The notes: a model not told the origin generated them from the sequence alone. DNA of 64,000 bases from Mediterranea massiliensis (GCA_015060685.1 SUXZ01000009.1:1-64000), one strand, 5' to 3'; shown: positions 52,823 to 61,191, numbered from the stretch's first letter. Numbers and translations are program-made.

Positions 52823-54088
52823 TTATTCTTTCGGATTTGTTACTTTACCCATAAATAGGATAGCATCAGTGCTACTTTCTTCAATGAGGTAGAAGAAGGG
52901 ACGAGTAGCTTTAAATTCAAAAATCTCTTCTCTCCAGTTAGGACCTCCTATAGAGTCGTAACCACCAACAATTGTTACCGCAGCTGCTTCCGTTCCTTTC
53001 TCATCTATAGCCATTGATGTATTCTGCTTGATAAGGTTTACGAATATCGGATTATCCATCATTTTAGAGAAATTCGCAGATAGGCTGAACGCATCTGTTA
53101 TGCCCATATTTTTTAACGCTTGCTTCAAGTTCTCCTTATAGCTATATTTTCCCTTAAATTTGGGCAATTGAATCTCTGCATTCTGTAATACGGTTATTTG
53201 ATTTGTCATCTCTTGCCATTTCTCGCCATTTATACCTTGCAACACTTGGTCAAGGGTCTTGTCTTCGTTTGGCAATAGCAATACCATATTGAAGGCCTCA
53301 TTGCCATAATACAATTTTAAGAGTTTACAATTCTCGTCTTTGTATCCCAAGGCTATCGTATTCTTCGTCATGTATTCCACATCAACATCTCCTTCGGACG
53401 TAGTAAAATCACTTCTCAAATTATCATTTTCAATGAATTCACTTTCCCATGAAGCCTTAAAATAAATTGCATTAAGCAATGCCATCACAGTTTCGCTATT
53501 AATTTCATTTTCGCTTACAAGTTCTTTGATGCAGCCATTGGTATTTCGTTCTGCCCATTGGTTTATTTGCTTGTATGTTTTGTTATTGAAAGCCAATTCC
53601 TTTACTTCAGCATTATAGCTATTCTTCAACACTTTCTTATAATCTGATTTGGCTTTATAGCGATTGTTTACCCAAAACGAGTTGGCCAATGAAATCTTTG
53701 AAGTCTTGTCTGCCAACAGCAATCCTTTGTTCAGATTCATGTAGTAGGCATTCATTTCTTCTACACTATAGGCTCCGAATCCAAGAACATTCATCAATTC
53801 CGTTTTTGTATTGCCGTCTGCTCCATTAGCAAGCATAGATAGTGCTTGGGCTAAACTCAAAGGCGATACCATCATGTTCTTTTCACCTTCTAAGGAACTT
53901 AATTGGTTGAAGAAATTGAATGCAAAATCATTGTTTGCACCTACCATCTCTTGCTCAGTTCTGGTCAGTTCTATTTTCTTATACGGATTGTTGCTGATGT
54001 CATTATCGATGCCGTTGTCATCACTATTACAAGCTGTACCCAATAATATTAGGGTACACATACCTAAAATGGTCAATGTCTTTTTCAT
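52823..54088 (-). CDS. Serpin-family protease inhibitor lipoprotein
   Basis: 421 residues, lipobox LLGTAC followed by an acidic linker (NSDDNGIDNDIS). Serpin core: NMMVSPLSLAQALSMLANGA, INQWAERNTNGCIKELV, LLNAIYFKASWESEF and C-terminal FKATRPFFYLIEESSTDAILFMGKV. The hinge DEKGTEAAAVT (about 360-370) has the small residues needed for loop insertion, so it should be inhibitory; the P1 residue cannot be fixed by eye within VGGYDSIGGPN. Surface serpins of related bacteria (miropin of Tannerella) protect against host and self proteases. AT-rich, with other secreted proteins upstream. Confidence 0.95.
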   Translation of the reverse strand: MKKTLTILGMCTLILLGTACNSDDNGIDNDISNNPYKKIELTRTEQEMVGANNDFAFNFFNQLSSLEGEKNMMVSPLSLAQALSMLANGADGNTKTELMNVLGFGAYSVEEMNAYYMNLNKGLLLADKTSKISLANSFWVNNRYKAKSDYKKVLKNSYNAEVKELAFNNKTYKQINQWAERNTNGCIKELVSENEINSETVMALLNAIYFKASWESEFIENDNLRSDFTTSEGDVDVEYMTKNTIALGYKDENCKLLKLYYGNEAFNMVLLLPNEDKTLDQVLQGINGEKWQEMTNQITVLQNAEIQLPKFKGKYSYKENLKQALKNMGITDAFSLSANFSKMMDNPIFVNLIKQNTSMAIDEKGTEAAAVTIVGGYDSIGGPNWREEIFEFKATRPFFYLIEESSTDAILFMGKVTNPKE

Positions 54089-54107
54089 ATTTACTCCTTT
54101 TTAGTAT

Positions 54108-54722
54108 TTAGAAATAATAACCAAGGCTTAATTGCCAAGCATTGAATCTGCCTTCATCAACTATCTTATTTTTATTAATTTCTACCTCGGCACTTTTTGT
54201 ACAAATAATATTATATGCCAAAGCTACTTCCAAATGCTTCCATAGTGTTGTTCCCACACCAATGTTTGCACTGAGATTGAATTTCTTGGGCAACCAATCT
54301 CCATAATCCATTGTTACTTCTTTTCTATCAATAAGAAATCCTAATTGCGGACCGGCAAAAGCATAAAGGCCGATTTTGTCATTCAAATCGTAATCATAGC
54401 GTAAAGAAATGAGTACAACAATTTGCTTTTGCTCCAATGTAGATTTATACATGGGGGCACCGACAAGGTCTGTACTAATAACTTTTGCACTTCGATAATC
54501 GTATAAAGCACCTAGTTCAACCACAAATTGTTTAATAGGTAACGAAATTTTAGCCACGGGTCCTACAAAAAAACTCTTACCGGCATCACTTTCATAAGGT
54601 AACTCATCAAAAGATAAATCCGTAAGATTAACTCCACCTTTCACTCCAAATTTAATTTGAGCGAAACCATCTGTATTGGCAAGCATTAAGCCAAACAGCA
54701 ATAAAATAAAGGTCTTTTTCAT
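54108..54722 (-). CDS. Porin-family outer-membrane beta-barrel protein
   Basis: 204 residues with a signal peptide cut near FAQ-IK. The sequence FGVKGGVNLTDLSF, alternating strands (VVLISLRYDYDL, LYAFAGPQLGFLID) and final aromatic LSLGYYF show a small eight-stranded barrel of the PorT/OMP_b-brl type. Role unknown. 19 bp upstream of the serpin gene, so both are probably on one transcript. Confidence 0.82.
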   Translation of the reverse strand: MKKTFILLLFGLMLANTDGFAQIKFGVKGGVNLTDLSFDELPYESDAGKSFFVGPVAKISLPIKQFVVELGALYDYRSAKVISTDLVGAPMYKSTLEQKQIVVLISLRYDYDLNDKIGLYAFAGPQLGFLIDRKEVTMDYGDWLPKKFNLSANIGVGTTLWKHLEVALAYNIICTKSAEVEINKNKIVDEGRFNAWQLSLGYYF

Positions 54723-54898
54723 GTTTTTATTCTAATTAATGGTGTTTTAGTTTACAAATAAATGCATATAATTCAGAAATATTGCATAACTAATTGTTAA
54801 AAAAAATATAATCTTCAAAATGAAAGTAAATTCACTAGTTCCACAAGACTTGTTTATAATACCAAAATACAAGTACTAATTTGATAAATCCCTTTAAA

Positions 54899-55528
54899 TT
54901 AATATAATATCACAGCTCCCATAATATCAGGTTCAGCATATTCAAACAGCCCTGATTCATAAAAAGCATTTGCCATATCTATGGCATCGCCAGCAGATTC
55001 CTTGTCACATGATAATGTGAACCACAATGGAAGCAACTTATTGTCACCCAAAATCTCTACCTTATATTCCTTTGCCAACTCTTCTAATTTATCAAAATCA
55101 TCCCTCGATTTTAGTTTGACGTAAAACAAATTAGAAACGCCGTATGCTTCTGTTGCATCGCCTACGATATAAAATGGCGAATGATAAACTATGCCATCCT
55201 CTTTATACAATTCCGGATTAAACCGTTTATTCAACGTAGCATATTGCAGATGCTTGGTTTTATCACTACTGATATTACCAAGTTCGTAGGGCTTAAAGTC
55301 TGCTTTCGGCAGCTTGTCTTTATCACAAAGATTAGTATCAATCAGAATAAAAGACTTACTTTTTACAGGTATCATGGTAATCTTTTCGTTACGATACCAA
55401 TAGTACTTAGCAGGTAAATCTTTATCTATGTCACTATCATATAGTTCATCATCACTATTACATCCGAAAATAGCGAATAAAATTAAATACCACAAACCAA
55501 TATACTGACTTATCTTCATATCCATCAT
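54899..55528 (-). CDS. Lipoprotein resembling the N-terminal region of Bacteroides S8 subtilases
   Basis: 209 residues, lipobox AIFGC (starts possible at 55528 or 55519). The mature part begins KYYWYRNEKITM and contains NLFYVKLKSRDDFDKLEELAKEY, LLPLWFTLSC and DMANAFYESGLFEYAEPDI. From memory this is the layout seen before the catalytic domain in Bacteroides subtilisin-like proteases (an I9-like propeptide region). No Asp/His/Ser catalytic domain follows; the frame stops in AT-rich non-coding DNA. It may be a free-standing subtilase inhibitor or a truncated protease. Proximity to a serpin supports the inhibitor reading. Confidence 0.65.
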   Translation of the reverse strand: MMDMKISQYIGLWYLILFAIFGCNSDDELYDSDIDKDLPAKYYWYRNEKITMIPVKSKSFILIDTNLCDKDKLPKADFKPYELGNISSDKTKHLQYATLNKRFNPELYKEDGIVYHSPFYIVGDATEAYGVSNLFYVKLKSRDDFDKLEELAKEYKVEILGDNKLLPLWFTLSCDKESAGDAIDMANAFYESGLFEYAEPDIMGAVILY

Positions 55529-55558
55529 TTGTCTTATAGTTACACCTTTATTTATTTG

Positions 55559-56074
55559 CTAACGATTAAAGCATTTATAACGTTCCTTATAACTCCAATC
55601 ATATTTTTTGCCATACGACATACTTAATTCTATTTTATCCGAAATGCTTTGTGGCACCAAATATGACAGAATCCATTCTTGATTTGCAGGAGATACGATT
55701 ATTAATTCTCCTTCAATTCCATCTTTTTTTCCACCTTGGGAAACATAAATCTTAAGAATATAGTTTCCATCGGCCTTCTCTATTAAATCAGAATCAACAT
55801 AGCCTATCAAATTAGGCGAAATGCCTTTGACCAATAATAGGGCATTTTTGCGAAAATTGATCTTTACATTAGGGATGCCTACGATTTCATTGTATTGTTC
55901 CTGATTTTTGACTACAATCAATTCATATTCCTTAATATCAATTCCCTCCCAACAAGCTATATTGTATTTTCCTCTACAAAGTTGTATCTCAGTCAATTTA
56001 TTGGAAATGGTGCAAGTTGTAAATAGCAGCCCACAACAGATAATTGTTAATATAGAGATAATTTTATTGCTCAT
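55559..56074 (-). CDS. Small secreted lipoprotein, unknown function
   Basis: 171 residues. Signal MSNKIISILTIICCGLLFTTC with lipobox FTTC. The mature part has alternating strands (YELIVVKNQEQYNEIVG, FRKNALLLVKGISP, YILKIYVSQGGKKDG, EWILSYLVP) that loosely recall PrcB-type domains; this is not certain. 30 bp upstream of the subtilase-propeptide-like gene and likely first in that secreted cluster. Confidence 0.6.
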   Translation of the reverse strand: MSNKIISILTIICCGLLFTTCTISNKLTEIQLCRGKYNIACWEGIDIKEYELIVVKNQEQYNEIVGIPNVKINFRKNALLLVKGISPNLIGYVDSDLIEKADGNYILKIYVSQGGKKDGIEGELIIVSPANQEWILSYLVPQSISDKIELSMSYGKKYDWSYKERYKCFNR

Positions 56075-56189
56075 GACAGAAGATGCATGGTATGTATTGT
56101 TTTTGCAAAGCTATCTATATTCTTTTACATAGGCAAATAAATCGCCTATTATTACAATGCCGGCATGAGAAATGAATAGAGTAGGTTGT

Positions 56190-56277
56190 TCGTTTCTGAA
56201 CAACAAACAGTTCAGACGTGAAGAACAAATACATCAGACGTAAACAACAAATAGTTCAGAAAAGGCAAACGAACTTC
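56190..56277. repeat. Degenerate 22-bp tandem array
   Basis: Units start at 56190, 56212, 56234 and 56256. Units two and three share TCAGACGT and AACAAATA; unit one shares GAACAACAAA; unit four keeps only TCAGAAA. It lies upstream of the secreted cluster in a 550-bp gap without genes. Confidence 0.75.
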
Positions 56278-56290
56278 ATCTTTTCACGAA

Positions 56291-56356
56291 TATAGCTTCG
56301 TGAGCTCACAGATATAGCTTCGTGGGCCCGCAGATATAGCTTCGCAGCCTCGCAAA
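56291..56356. repeat. 22-bp tandem array with changing palindromes
   Basis: Three units start at 56291, 56313 and 56335, each opening TATAGCTTCG. Following it are GTGAGCTCAC, GTGGGCCCGC and GCAGCCTCGC: between units one and two A-to-G is matched by T-to-C on the other arm, so pairing is kept. Confidence 0.85.
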
Positions 56357-56471
56357 GGTATATTTGTAATTCGATGCATATCTTGGATGGGAAACATCGG
56401 ACTCATTATGCTGCATTCCCACTTGTATTGTAAAACTTTGCTACTTATTGCCATATATGCTCTACGAGGAG

Positions 56472-56540
56472 GATATTTTTTCCTCGTGAGGAAAAAAAAC
56501 GAGGGTCGTGAGGGAGATATTTTTTCCCCGTGAGAAAAAA
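56472..56540. repeat. 22-bp palindromic units, T/A-rich
   Basis: TTTTTTCCTC-GT-GAGGAAAAAA (56476-56497) is a perfect 22-bp palindrome; a related unit TTTTTTCCCCGTGAG with an A-run begins 44 bp later (56520). GATATT precedes each. Adjacent to the ribF terminator. Confidence 0.8.
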
Positions 56541-56576
56541 AACACCCCATCCAGACGGTGTTCTGGATGGGGTGTT
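56534..56576 (-). terminator. Terminator of ribF
   Basis: AACACCCCATCCAGA and TCTGGATGGGGTGTT (15-bp perfect arms) around CGGTGT; on the minus strand eight T follow. Confidence 0.93.
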
Positions 56577-56624
56577 AAAAGGAATGTTATTGTATGATTA
56601 TTTCGTCGCCATCAACAAAGAAAG

Positions 56625-57515
56625 TCACTTCAACAAGGTGCGGGCTTGTTGTTCGTCTGAACGGAGTTGGCGGGCAAGCTCTTCGATAGTGGCAAAGCTA
56701 TGCACGGGGCGAAGGTATTGGACAAACGAAAGGCGCAAGGTTTGATGATAGACATCTTGTTCGAAATCGAAGATATGCACCTCGATGCTGCGGTCGGTGC
56801 CGTTGTTCAAAGTGGGACGACGACCAATGCTCAACATGCCGCCATGTACTTGTCCATCCACCATTACGCGAACGGCATACACACCATCGGCAGGAATAAG
56901 CTTATCGGCATCCGTCGGACGGATGTTGGCCGTGGGATAGCCTATCTCGCGCCCTACACGATGGCCGCCCACCACTTCGCCTTCGAGGAAGTAGGGATAA
57001 TCCAACAAACGGGAAGCAGCGGACACATCGCCTTTGCCGAGCAGCTTGCGAATGTCCGACGAACTGACTACACATTTGGGGTAAACGGTGGCCGGAAGTA
57101 CCTCCATGCCCAACTCGCGGCCATAGCGCACATAGTCGTCGAAGCCTTCGGTGCGGTTATGACCGAAGCGGTGGTCGTAGCCTATCACCAATGCCGCCAC
57201 ACGATACTCATCGCGAAGCATCTGCATGAACGAGCGGGCCGAAAGTGCCGAAAGTTCGGGCGTAAAGGGCATCATCCAAACGGCGTCGATACCGGTAGCG
57301 GCCAGTAGCTGTTGCTTCTCGGTGGCCGAAGTGAGCAGTTGTGGTTGGAAGGCCGATTGCATCACCTTGCGCGGATGGACGGGAAAGGTGATGACGGCCG
57401 ACGACAACGAACGCTGAGCGGCGGCCGTGCGCACTTGCTCAATCAGGTGTCGATGCCCCCGATGAACGCCATCGAAGAAACCTATGGTTGCTACGTATCT
57501 TGTTTCGTTACTCAT
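56625..57515 (-). CDS. ribF: Bifunctional riboflavin kinase / FAD synthetase
   Basis: Makes FMN then FAD. 296 residues: N-terminal nucleotidyltransferase with IGFFDGVHRGHRHLI and ALVIGYDHRFGHNRTEG and SSSDIRKLL; C-terminal flavokinase with GHRVGREIGYPTANI (ATP/riboflavin site) and RSIEVHIFDF. Complete. Downstream of the HAD gene on the same strand, separated by a short tandem repeat. Confidence 0.96.
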   Translation of the reverse strand: MSNETRYVATIGFFDGVHRGHRHLIEQVRTAAAQRSLSSAVITFPVHPRKVMQSAFQPQLLTSATEKQQLLAATGIDAVWMMPFTPELSALSARSFMQMLRDEYRVAALVIGYDHRFGHNRTEGFDDYVRYGRELGMEVLPATVYPKCVVSSSDIRKLLGKGDVSAASRLLDYPYFLEGEVVGGHRVGREIGYPTANIRPTDADKLIPADGVYAVRVMVDGQVHGGMLSIGRRPTLNNGTDRSIEVHIFDFEQDVYHQTLRLSFVQYLRPVHSFATIEELARQLRSDEQQARTLLK

Positions 57516-57524
57516 TTCTACTTG

Positions 57525-57569
57525 ACTACTTAACTACTCACTACTTAACTACTCACTACTTGACTACTC
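57525..57569. repeat. 15-bp tandem repeat, three units
   Basis: ACTACTTAACTACTC repeats exactly twice and a third time with one change (TTGA for TTAA), between ribF and the HAD gene, ending at the HAD stop codon. Strand slippage could vary the copy number. Confidence 0.92.
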
Positions 57570-58186
57570 TATTCTTTAAACAAATGGCTCCAATCTTCGT
57601 GAGCCTTGGGTGTATAGGTGGCAATGCCCAACTGGTTGGCCACGCGACAATTCTCGGGCGAGTCGTCGATGAAGAGCGTTTCACCGAACGAAAGCGGTGC
57701 TTGCGCCGATACCATTCGGAAGATGTCCGGATTGGGTTTGGCAAGTTTCATCTCGTAGGAGAGGAAGATGCGGTCGAAGAAGTCTTCCACCTTGTGTCCG
57801 TTGTAGGTAAACACATGCTTGCACGACCACTCCCAATGGATGTCGTTGGTGTTGCTCAGCAGATATACCTTATATTGTTTGCGCAAGGCCAACAGGAGGT
57901 CGAGCTTATAGGTAGGAATCGTGCCAAGAAAACTGTTCCACGCCTCGTCTATCTGTTCGTCGCTCAGCGGCTTGCCGGCCACCTGACGGATGAATTGGCG
58001 AAAGCCGGCGGCATCAATCTCTCCCCTTTCGTGCAAAGAGAAGAAGCCTTGTTGGTGACACACATCCAAGAGGTGGGACACATCGGTCAATCCCAAGCGT
58101 TGGAAATTGTCCAAGCAACGCTGGCGGTCGAGGTCGATGAGCACGCCACCAAAGTCTATCAAAAGGTTCTTTATCTGCTTATCCAT
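57569..58186 (-). CDS. HAD-family phosphatase (YihX-like)
   Basis: 205 residues. Motif I is LLIDFGGVLIDLD (Asp9; the second Asp is replaced by GV-LID as in YihX/epoxide-hydrolase-N-like HADs), motif II YLLSNTND, motif III Lys in EMKLAKPNPDIF and motif IV LFIDDSPENC. YihX relatives release glucose from alpha-glucose-1-phosphate; substrate here is inferred. 4 bp after the calcium ATPase gene, so co-transcribed. Confidence 0.88.
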   Translation of the reverse strand: MDKQIKNLLIDFGGVLIDLDRQRCLDNFQRLGLTDVSHLLDVCHQQGFFSLHERGEIDAAGFRQFIRQVAGKPLSDEQIDEAWNSFLGTIPTYKLDLLLALRKQYKVYLLSNTNDIHWEWSCKHVFTYNGHKVEDFFDRIFLSYEMKLAKPNPDIFRMVSAQAPLSFGETLFIDDSPENCRVANQLGIATYTPKAHEDWSHLFKE

Positions 58187-58190
58187 CGTT

Positions 58191-60842
58191 TTATTGTTTC
58201 AGTCGTTTAATCCATCGCACCACTTCGCCTACCCACAACACCAACGAAGTGGAGAGGATAATCCACATCCACTCTTGGAGGCTGAGCGGCTCGGTGCGGA
58301 ACACCTCGCCACCAAACTGGACGATGAGGAATTGGCCCAACAAGATGGCCAACACCACCACCTCCATGCCGTAGGTTTTAGTGATATTTTTGAATGCCGA
58401 GTCGTTGGTGCCAAAGACACGGGCATTGAATAGGTTCCAAAACTGAAGCATCACGAAGAAGGTGAAGAAGATGGTGAGGCGATGCACGGTCAGTCCGCCG
58501 GGCAGATGTTCGAAGGCAATCAGCATGCCCATCAGCACGCAAGCAAACAGGATGCCTACACCAAATATCATCCATCCCATAGTGGGGGTAATGATGAAGT
58601 CGCTACTTTTGCGCGGCTTGGCTTGCATCACGCTTTCGCTTGGAGGTATAGAGGCCAGTGCTAATGCGGCAAAGGTATCCATAATGAGGTTCACCCATAG
58701 CATTTGGGTGACGGTGAGCGGCAACTCGGTGCCCACCAACGAGCCGAGCAACACAATAAAGAGGGCCACGAAGTTGATGGTGAGTTGGAAGAGGATGAAG
58801 CGTTGGATGTTCTTGTACAACGAGCGTCCCCACATTACGGCCGTAGCGATGCTTTTGAACGAGTCGTCGAGCAGGGTAATGTCGCTTGCCTCTTTTGCCA
58901 CCGACGTACCACTACCCATGGAGAGGCCCACTTGTGCATGGTTCAAGGCCGGGGCATCGTTGGTGCCGTCGCCCGTAACCGCCACAACGGCTCCTTTCTG
59001 CTGAAGCAGTTGCACTAAGCGTTGCTTGTCGGTAGGGCGTGCACGCGACATAATCTTCAAATCCATTACACGATTCAAAGCTTCATCGTCGGTCAGGTTG
59101 GCAAACTCGGTGCCGGTGATGCGGTTGCGGTCGGTATCCGCCTCTGTCCACAACCCTATCTGGCGGGCTATCTCGGTGGCGGTGCCGGGCGTATCGCCGG
59201 TAACAATCTTCACGCCGATACCGGCATCCCGGCATCGACGGATAGCCGGCGGCACATCTTCGCGCACGGGGTCGCTGATGGCTACCACACCGATAAAGGT
59301 CATATCGTTGACTTGCGAAACGCAATCTTTCTCCGTATCATCTACTATCTTATAGGCAAAGCCCAAGGTGCGCATGGCCTTTGTCTGATAGCCCAAGAGC
59401 TGGTTGTCCACCATCTGTTTTTGCTTGGCGGCATCGCAGAGGCCTTCGGGCAACCATACCTGGCTACACTTGCCATAGACAATCTCGGGCGCACCCTTTA
59501 CAAACAGGATGTGCTTGCCGGGCATGGCCGCCTTAACCAATGTGGCCATGTACTTGCGCTCGGTAGAGAAGGTGAGCTGGTCGATGACGACAGATGACTC
59601 GCGCAACTTCAGGTAATCGATGCCTTTGGCATGCAACCATAGCAATAGGGCCACCTCGGTGGGATTGCCCACTCCCTTTGGCTTTGCTACGCCGTTGTTT
59701 TCTTCCAAAAAGGCAGTAGAGTTAACTGCTATTCCCTGATAAATGAGTTGCTTCAATTCGTTGTTTCCTTCCAAGGCATAGAAGGATGCCTCGCTCACCT
59801 GCATTTGGTTTTGTGTCAAGGTGCCGGTCTTATCGGTACAGATAACGGTAATGGCACCCATCGTTTCGCAAGCATGCATCTTGCGCACCAAGTTGTTGGT
59901 GACAAGCATGCGGCGCATGTTCAATGCCAAGCTAAGGGTGACGCTCATGGGCAAGCCTTCGGGCACGGCCACTACAATCAAGGTAACGGCCATCATGAAG
60001 TATTGAAGGGTGGCCTTCAAAGCGGGCAACCAATCGGCAAAGGTTGTAAAGGTGGAGAAGGGATAGTGCAACAGCACATCCTTGACAAAGAAGATGGCAA
60101 ATGCCATGCCGGCTACAGAGAAGCCAATCTTGCTGATGAGGTTGGCCAGCTTGTCGAGCTGAATGTTCAAGGGGGTTGGTTCGAATGTCTGTTCGGTGCT
60201 TTGACGCGCCACCTTACCTATTTCGGTGGCATCGCCCACACTATCGACACACATCTTGGCACGTCCATCTACCACTGTAGTGCCGCGCATCAAGCGATTG
60301 CTGGGGTAGGTAGCATCCGGGTGGAAGTGGGCTTTGTCGGTTGTCTTACTGATGACCGGCTCGCCCGTCAGGTTCGACTCGTTCACTTGCAACGAGACGG
60401 CCTCTATCAGGTTGCCGTCGGCAGGTACCTCGTCGCCCGTTTCCAGCATGACGATATCGCCCACTACAACATCTTTTCGGGGCACCTCCTGCACACGTCC
60501 GTTGCGCAACACCTTTACGGGTGTCTCTTCGTTGACGCTATTCAGCAGGTCGAACTTCTTATTGGCATCATACTCAAAATAGAAGCCGATGCCGGTGGCC
60601 AACAAGATGGCCAGGATGATGCCGATGGTTTCGGCATACTCGTTCTCGAAAATCGAAATCAGCAACGAGAAGCAGGCGGCTACCAACAACACGCGAACAA
60701 CCGGATCTTCGAACTTTTCCAGATAGAGTTTCCACAAAGAGGGCCGCTTTGGGGGAGTAAGCAGGTTGTTGCCATATTTGCTACGGCTCGCCCGAACCTC
60801 CTCCTCGGTCAATCCTAAGTGTTGATTAGTAAATTCAGTCAT
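58191..60842 (-). CDS. Calcium-translocating P-type ATPase (PMCA type)
   Basis: 883-residue inner-membrane pump. Actuator motif NLTGEPV, phosphorylation motif CTDKTGTLTQ (Asp near 334), MVTGD-like KIVTGDTPGTA, hinge VTGDGTNDAPALNHAQVG, and ten predicted helices including VAVPEGLPMSVTLSLALNMRRML (M4 ion site). N-terminal cation-ATPase domain present. Exports calcium, coupled to ATP hydrolysis. First gene of the ATPase-HAD-(ribF) run, divergent from rubredoxin; a minus-strand -7 box TATTTTTG lies at 60878-60871. Confidence 0.94.
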   Translation of the reverse strand: MTEFTNQHLGLTEEEVRASRSKYGNNLLTPPKRPSLWKLYLEKFEDPVVRVLLVAACFSLLISIFENEYAETIGIILAILLATGIGFYFEYDANKKFDLLNSVNEETPVKVLRNGRVQEVPRKDVVVGDIVMLETGDEVPADGNLIEAVSLQVNESNLTGEPVISKTTDKAHFHPDATYPSNRLMRGTTVVDGRAKMCVDSVGDATEIGKVARQSTEQTFEPTPLNIQLDKLANLISKIGFSVAGMAFAIFFVKDVLLHYPFSTFTTFADWLPALKATLQYFMMAVTLIVVAVPEGLPMSVTLSLALNMRRMLVTNNLVRKMHACETMGAITVICTDKTGTLTQNQMQVSEASFYALEGNNELKQLIYQGIAVNSTAFLEENNGVAKPKGVGNPTEVALLLWLHAKGIDYLKLRESSVVIDQLTFSTERKYMATLVKAAMPGKHILFVKGAPEIVYGKCSQVWLPEGLCDAAKQKQMVDNQLLGYQTKAMRTLGFAYKIVDDTEKDCVSQVNDMTFIGVVAISDPVREDVPPAIRRCRDAGIGVKIVTGDTPGTATEIARQIGLWTEADTDRNRITGTEFANLTDDEALNRVMDLKIMSRARPTDKQRLVQLLQQKGAVVAVTGDGTNDAPALNHAQVGLSMGSGTSVAKEASDITLLDDSFKSIATAVMWGRSLYKNIQRFILFQLTINFVALFIVLLGSLVGTELPLTVTQMLWVNLIMDTFAALALASIPPSESVMQAKPRKSSDFIITPTMGWMIFGVGILFACVLMGMLIAFEHLPGGLTVHRLTIFFTFFVMLQFWNLFNARVFGTNDSAFKNITKTYGMEVVVLAILLGQFLIVQFGGEVFRTEPLSLQEWMWIILSTSLVLWVGEVVRWIKRLKQ

Positions 60843-60893
60843 ATCAGTTTAGTGTTTATGAAATTTGTTGCAAAAATAAGATAAAATATCGGG

Positions 60894-60927
60894 TATAACG
60901 AACTTATTTCCATCTTTGTTCGTTATA
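60894..60927. promoter_or_regulatory. Inverted repeat between ATPase and rubredoxin genes
   Basis: TATAACGAAC and GTTCGTTATA, perfect 10-bp arms around 14 bases, midway between divergent genes. A candidate operator; overlaps the presumed rubredoxin promoter. Confidence 0.6.
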
Positions 60928-60955
60928 AAGTGGAAACAACTAAATAGTTATGCGT

Positions 60956-61120
60956 ATGAAAAAGTATATTTGCGATGTTTGCAGCTATGTTTACGACCCC
61001 GAAGTGGGCGACCCCGACAACGGCATCAAGCCCGGTACACCCTTTAACGAAATTCCCGACGATTGGGTTTGTCCCATCTGCGGTGTAGGGAAAGAAGATT
61101 TTTCCTTAAGGGAAAATTAA
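60956..61120 (+). CDS. Rubredoxin
   Basis: 54-residue one-iron electron carrier: [19 protein letters not shown] with the first CxxC pair and [13 protein letters not shown] with the second, plus the conserved aromatic residues and FNEIPDDW. It transfers single electrons, in anaerobes often to rubrerythrin or oxygen-reducing enzymes. The Met at 60956 fits rubredoxins; a Met six bases earlier (60950) is the alternative. Its last codons (SLREN) lie inside a copy of the TTAAGGG array, so the repeat forms the end of the gene. Confidence 0.96.
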   Translation: MKKYICDVCSYVYDPEVGDPDNGIKPGTPFNEIPDDWVCPICGVGKEDFSLREN

Positions 61121-61142
61121 TTTAGCCTTAAGGGAAAATTTA
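61104..61142. repeat. TTAAGGG array overlapping the rubredoxin stop
   Basis: TTAAGGG at 61106 and 61128, 22 bp apart, each followed by AAAAT. Same element and spacing as upstream of umuD and of the CPBP operon. A degenerate TGTAGGG sits 22 bp before the first. Confidence 0.8.
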
Positions 61143-61172
61143 AAAAGGGGTTGGCCGCGGCCAACCCCTTTT
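61143..61172. terminator. Bidirectional terminator, rubredoxin / Na-Pi cotransporter
   Basis: A 30-bp perfect palindrome, AAAA-GGGGTTGGCC-GC-GGCCAACCCC-TTTT, between convergent genes. Confidence 0.93.
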
Positions 61173-61191
61173 GCTTTATCTATGCAGAAGA

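Noticed and set aside
56190..56356. Possible CRISPR array
   Set aside because: Units are contiguous 22-mers without unique spacers and no cas gene is present.
56284..56550. 88-codon frame on the minus strand across the repeats
   Set aside because: Created by the 22-bp repeats and the A/T tracts; starts inside the ribF terminator.
57488..58210. 240-codon frame on the plus strand opposite the HAD gene
   Set aside because: Antisense shadow; its LTTHYLTTHYLTT stretch is only the translated 15-bp repeat.
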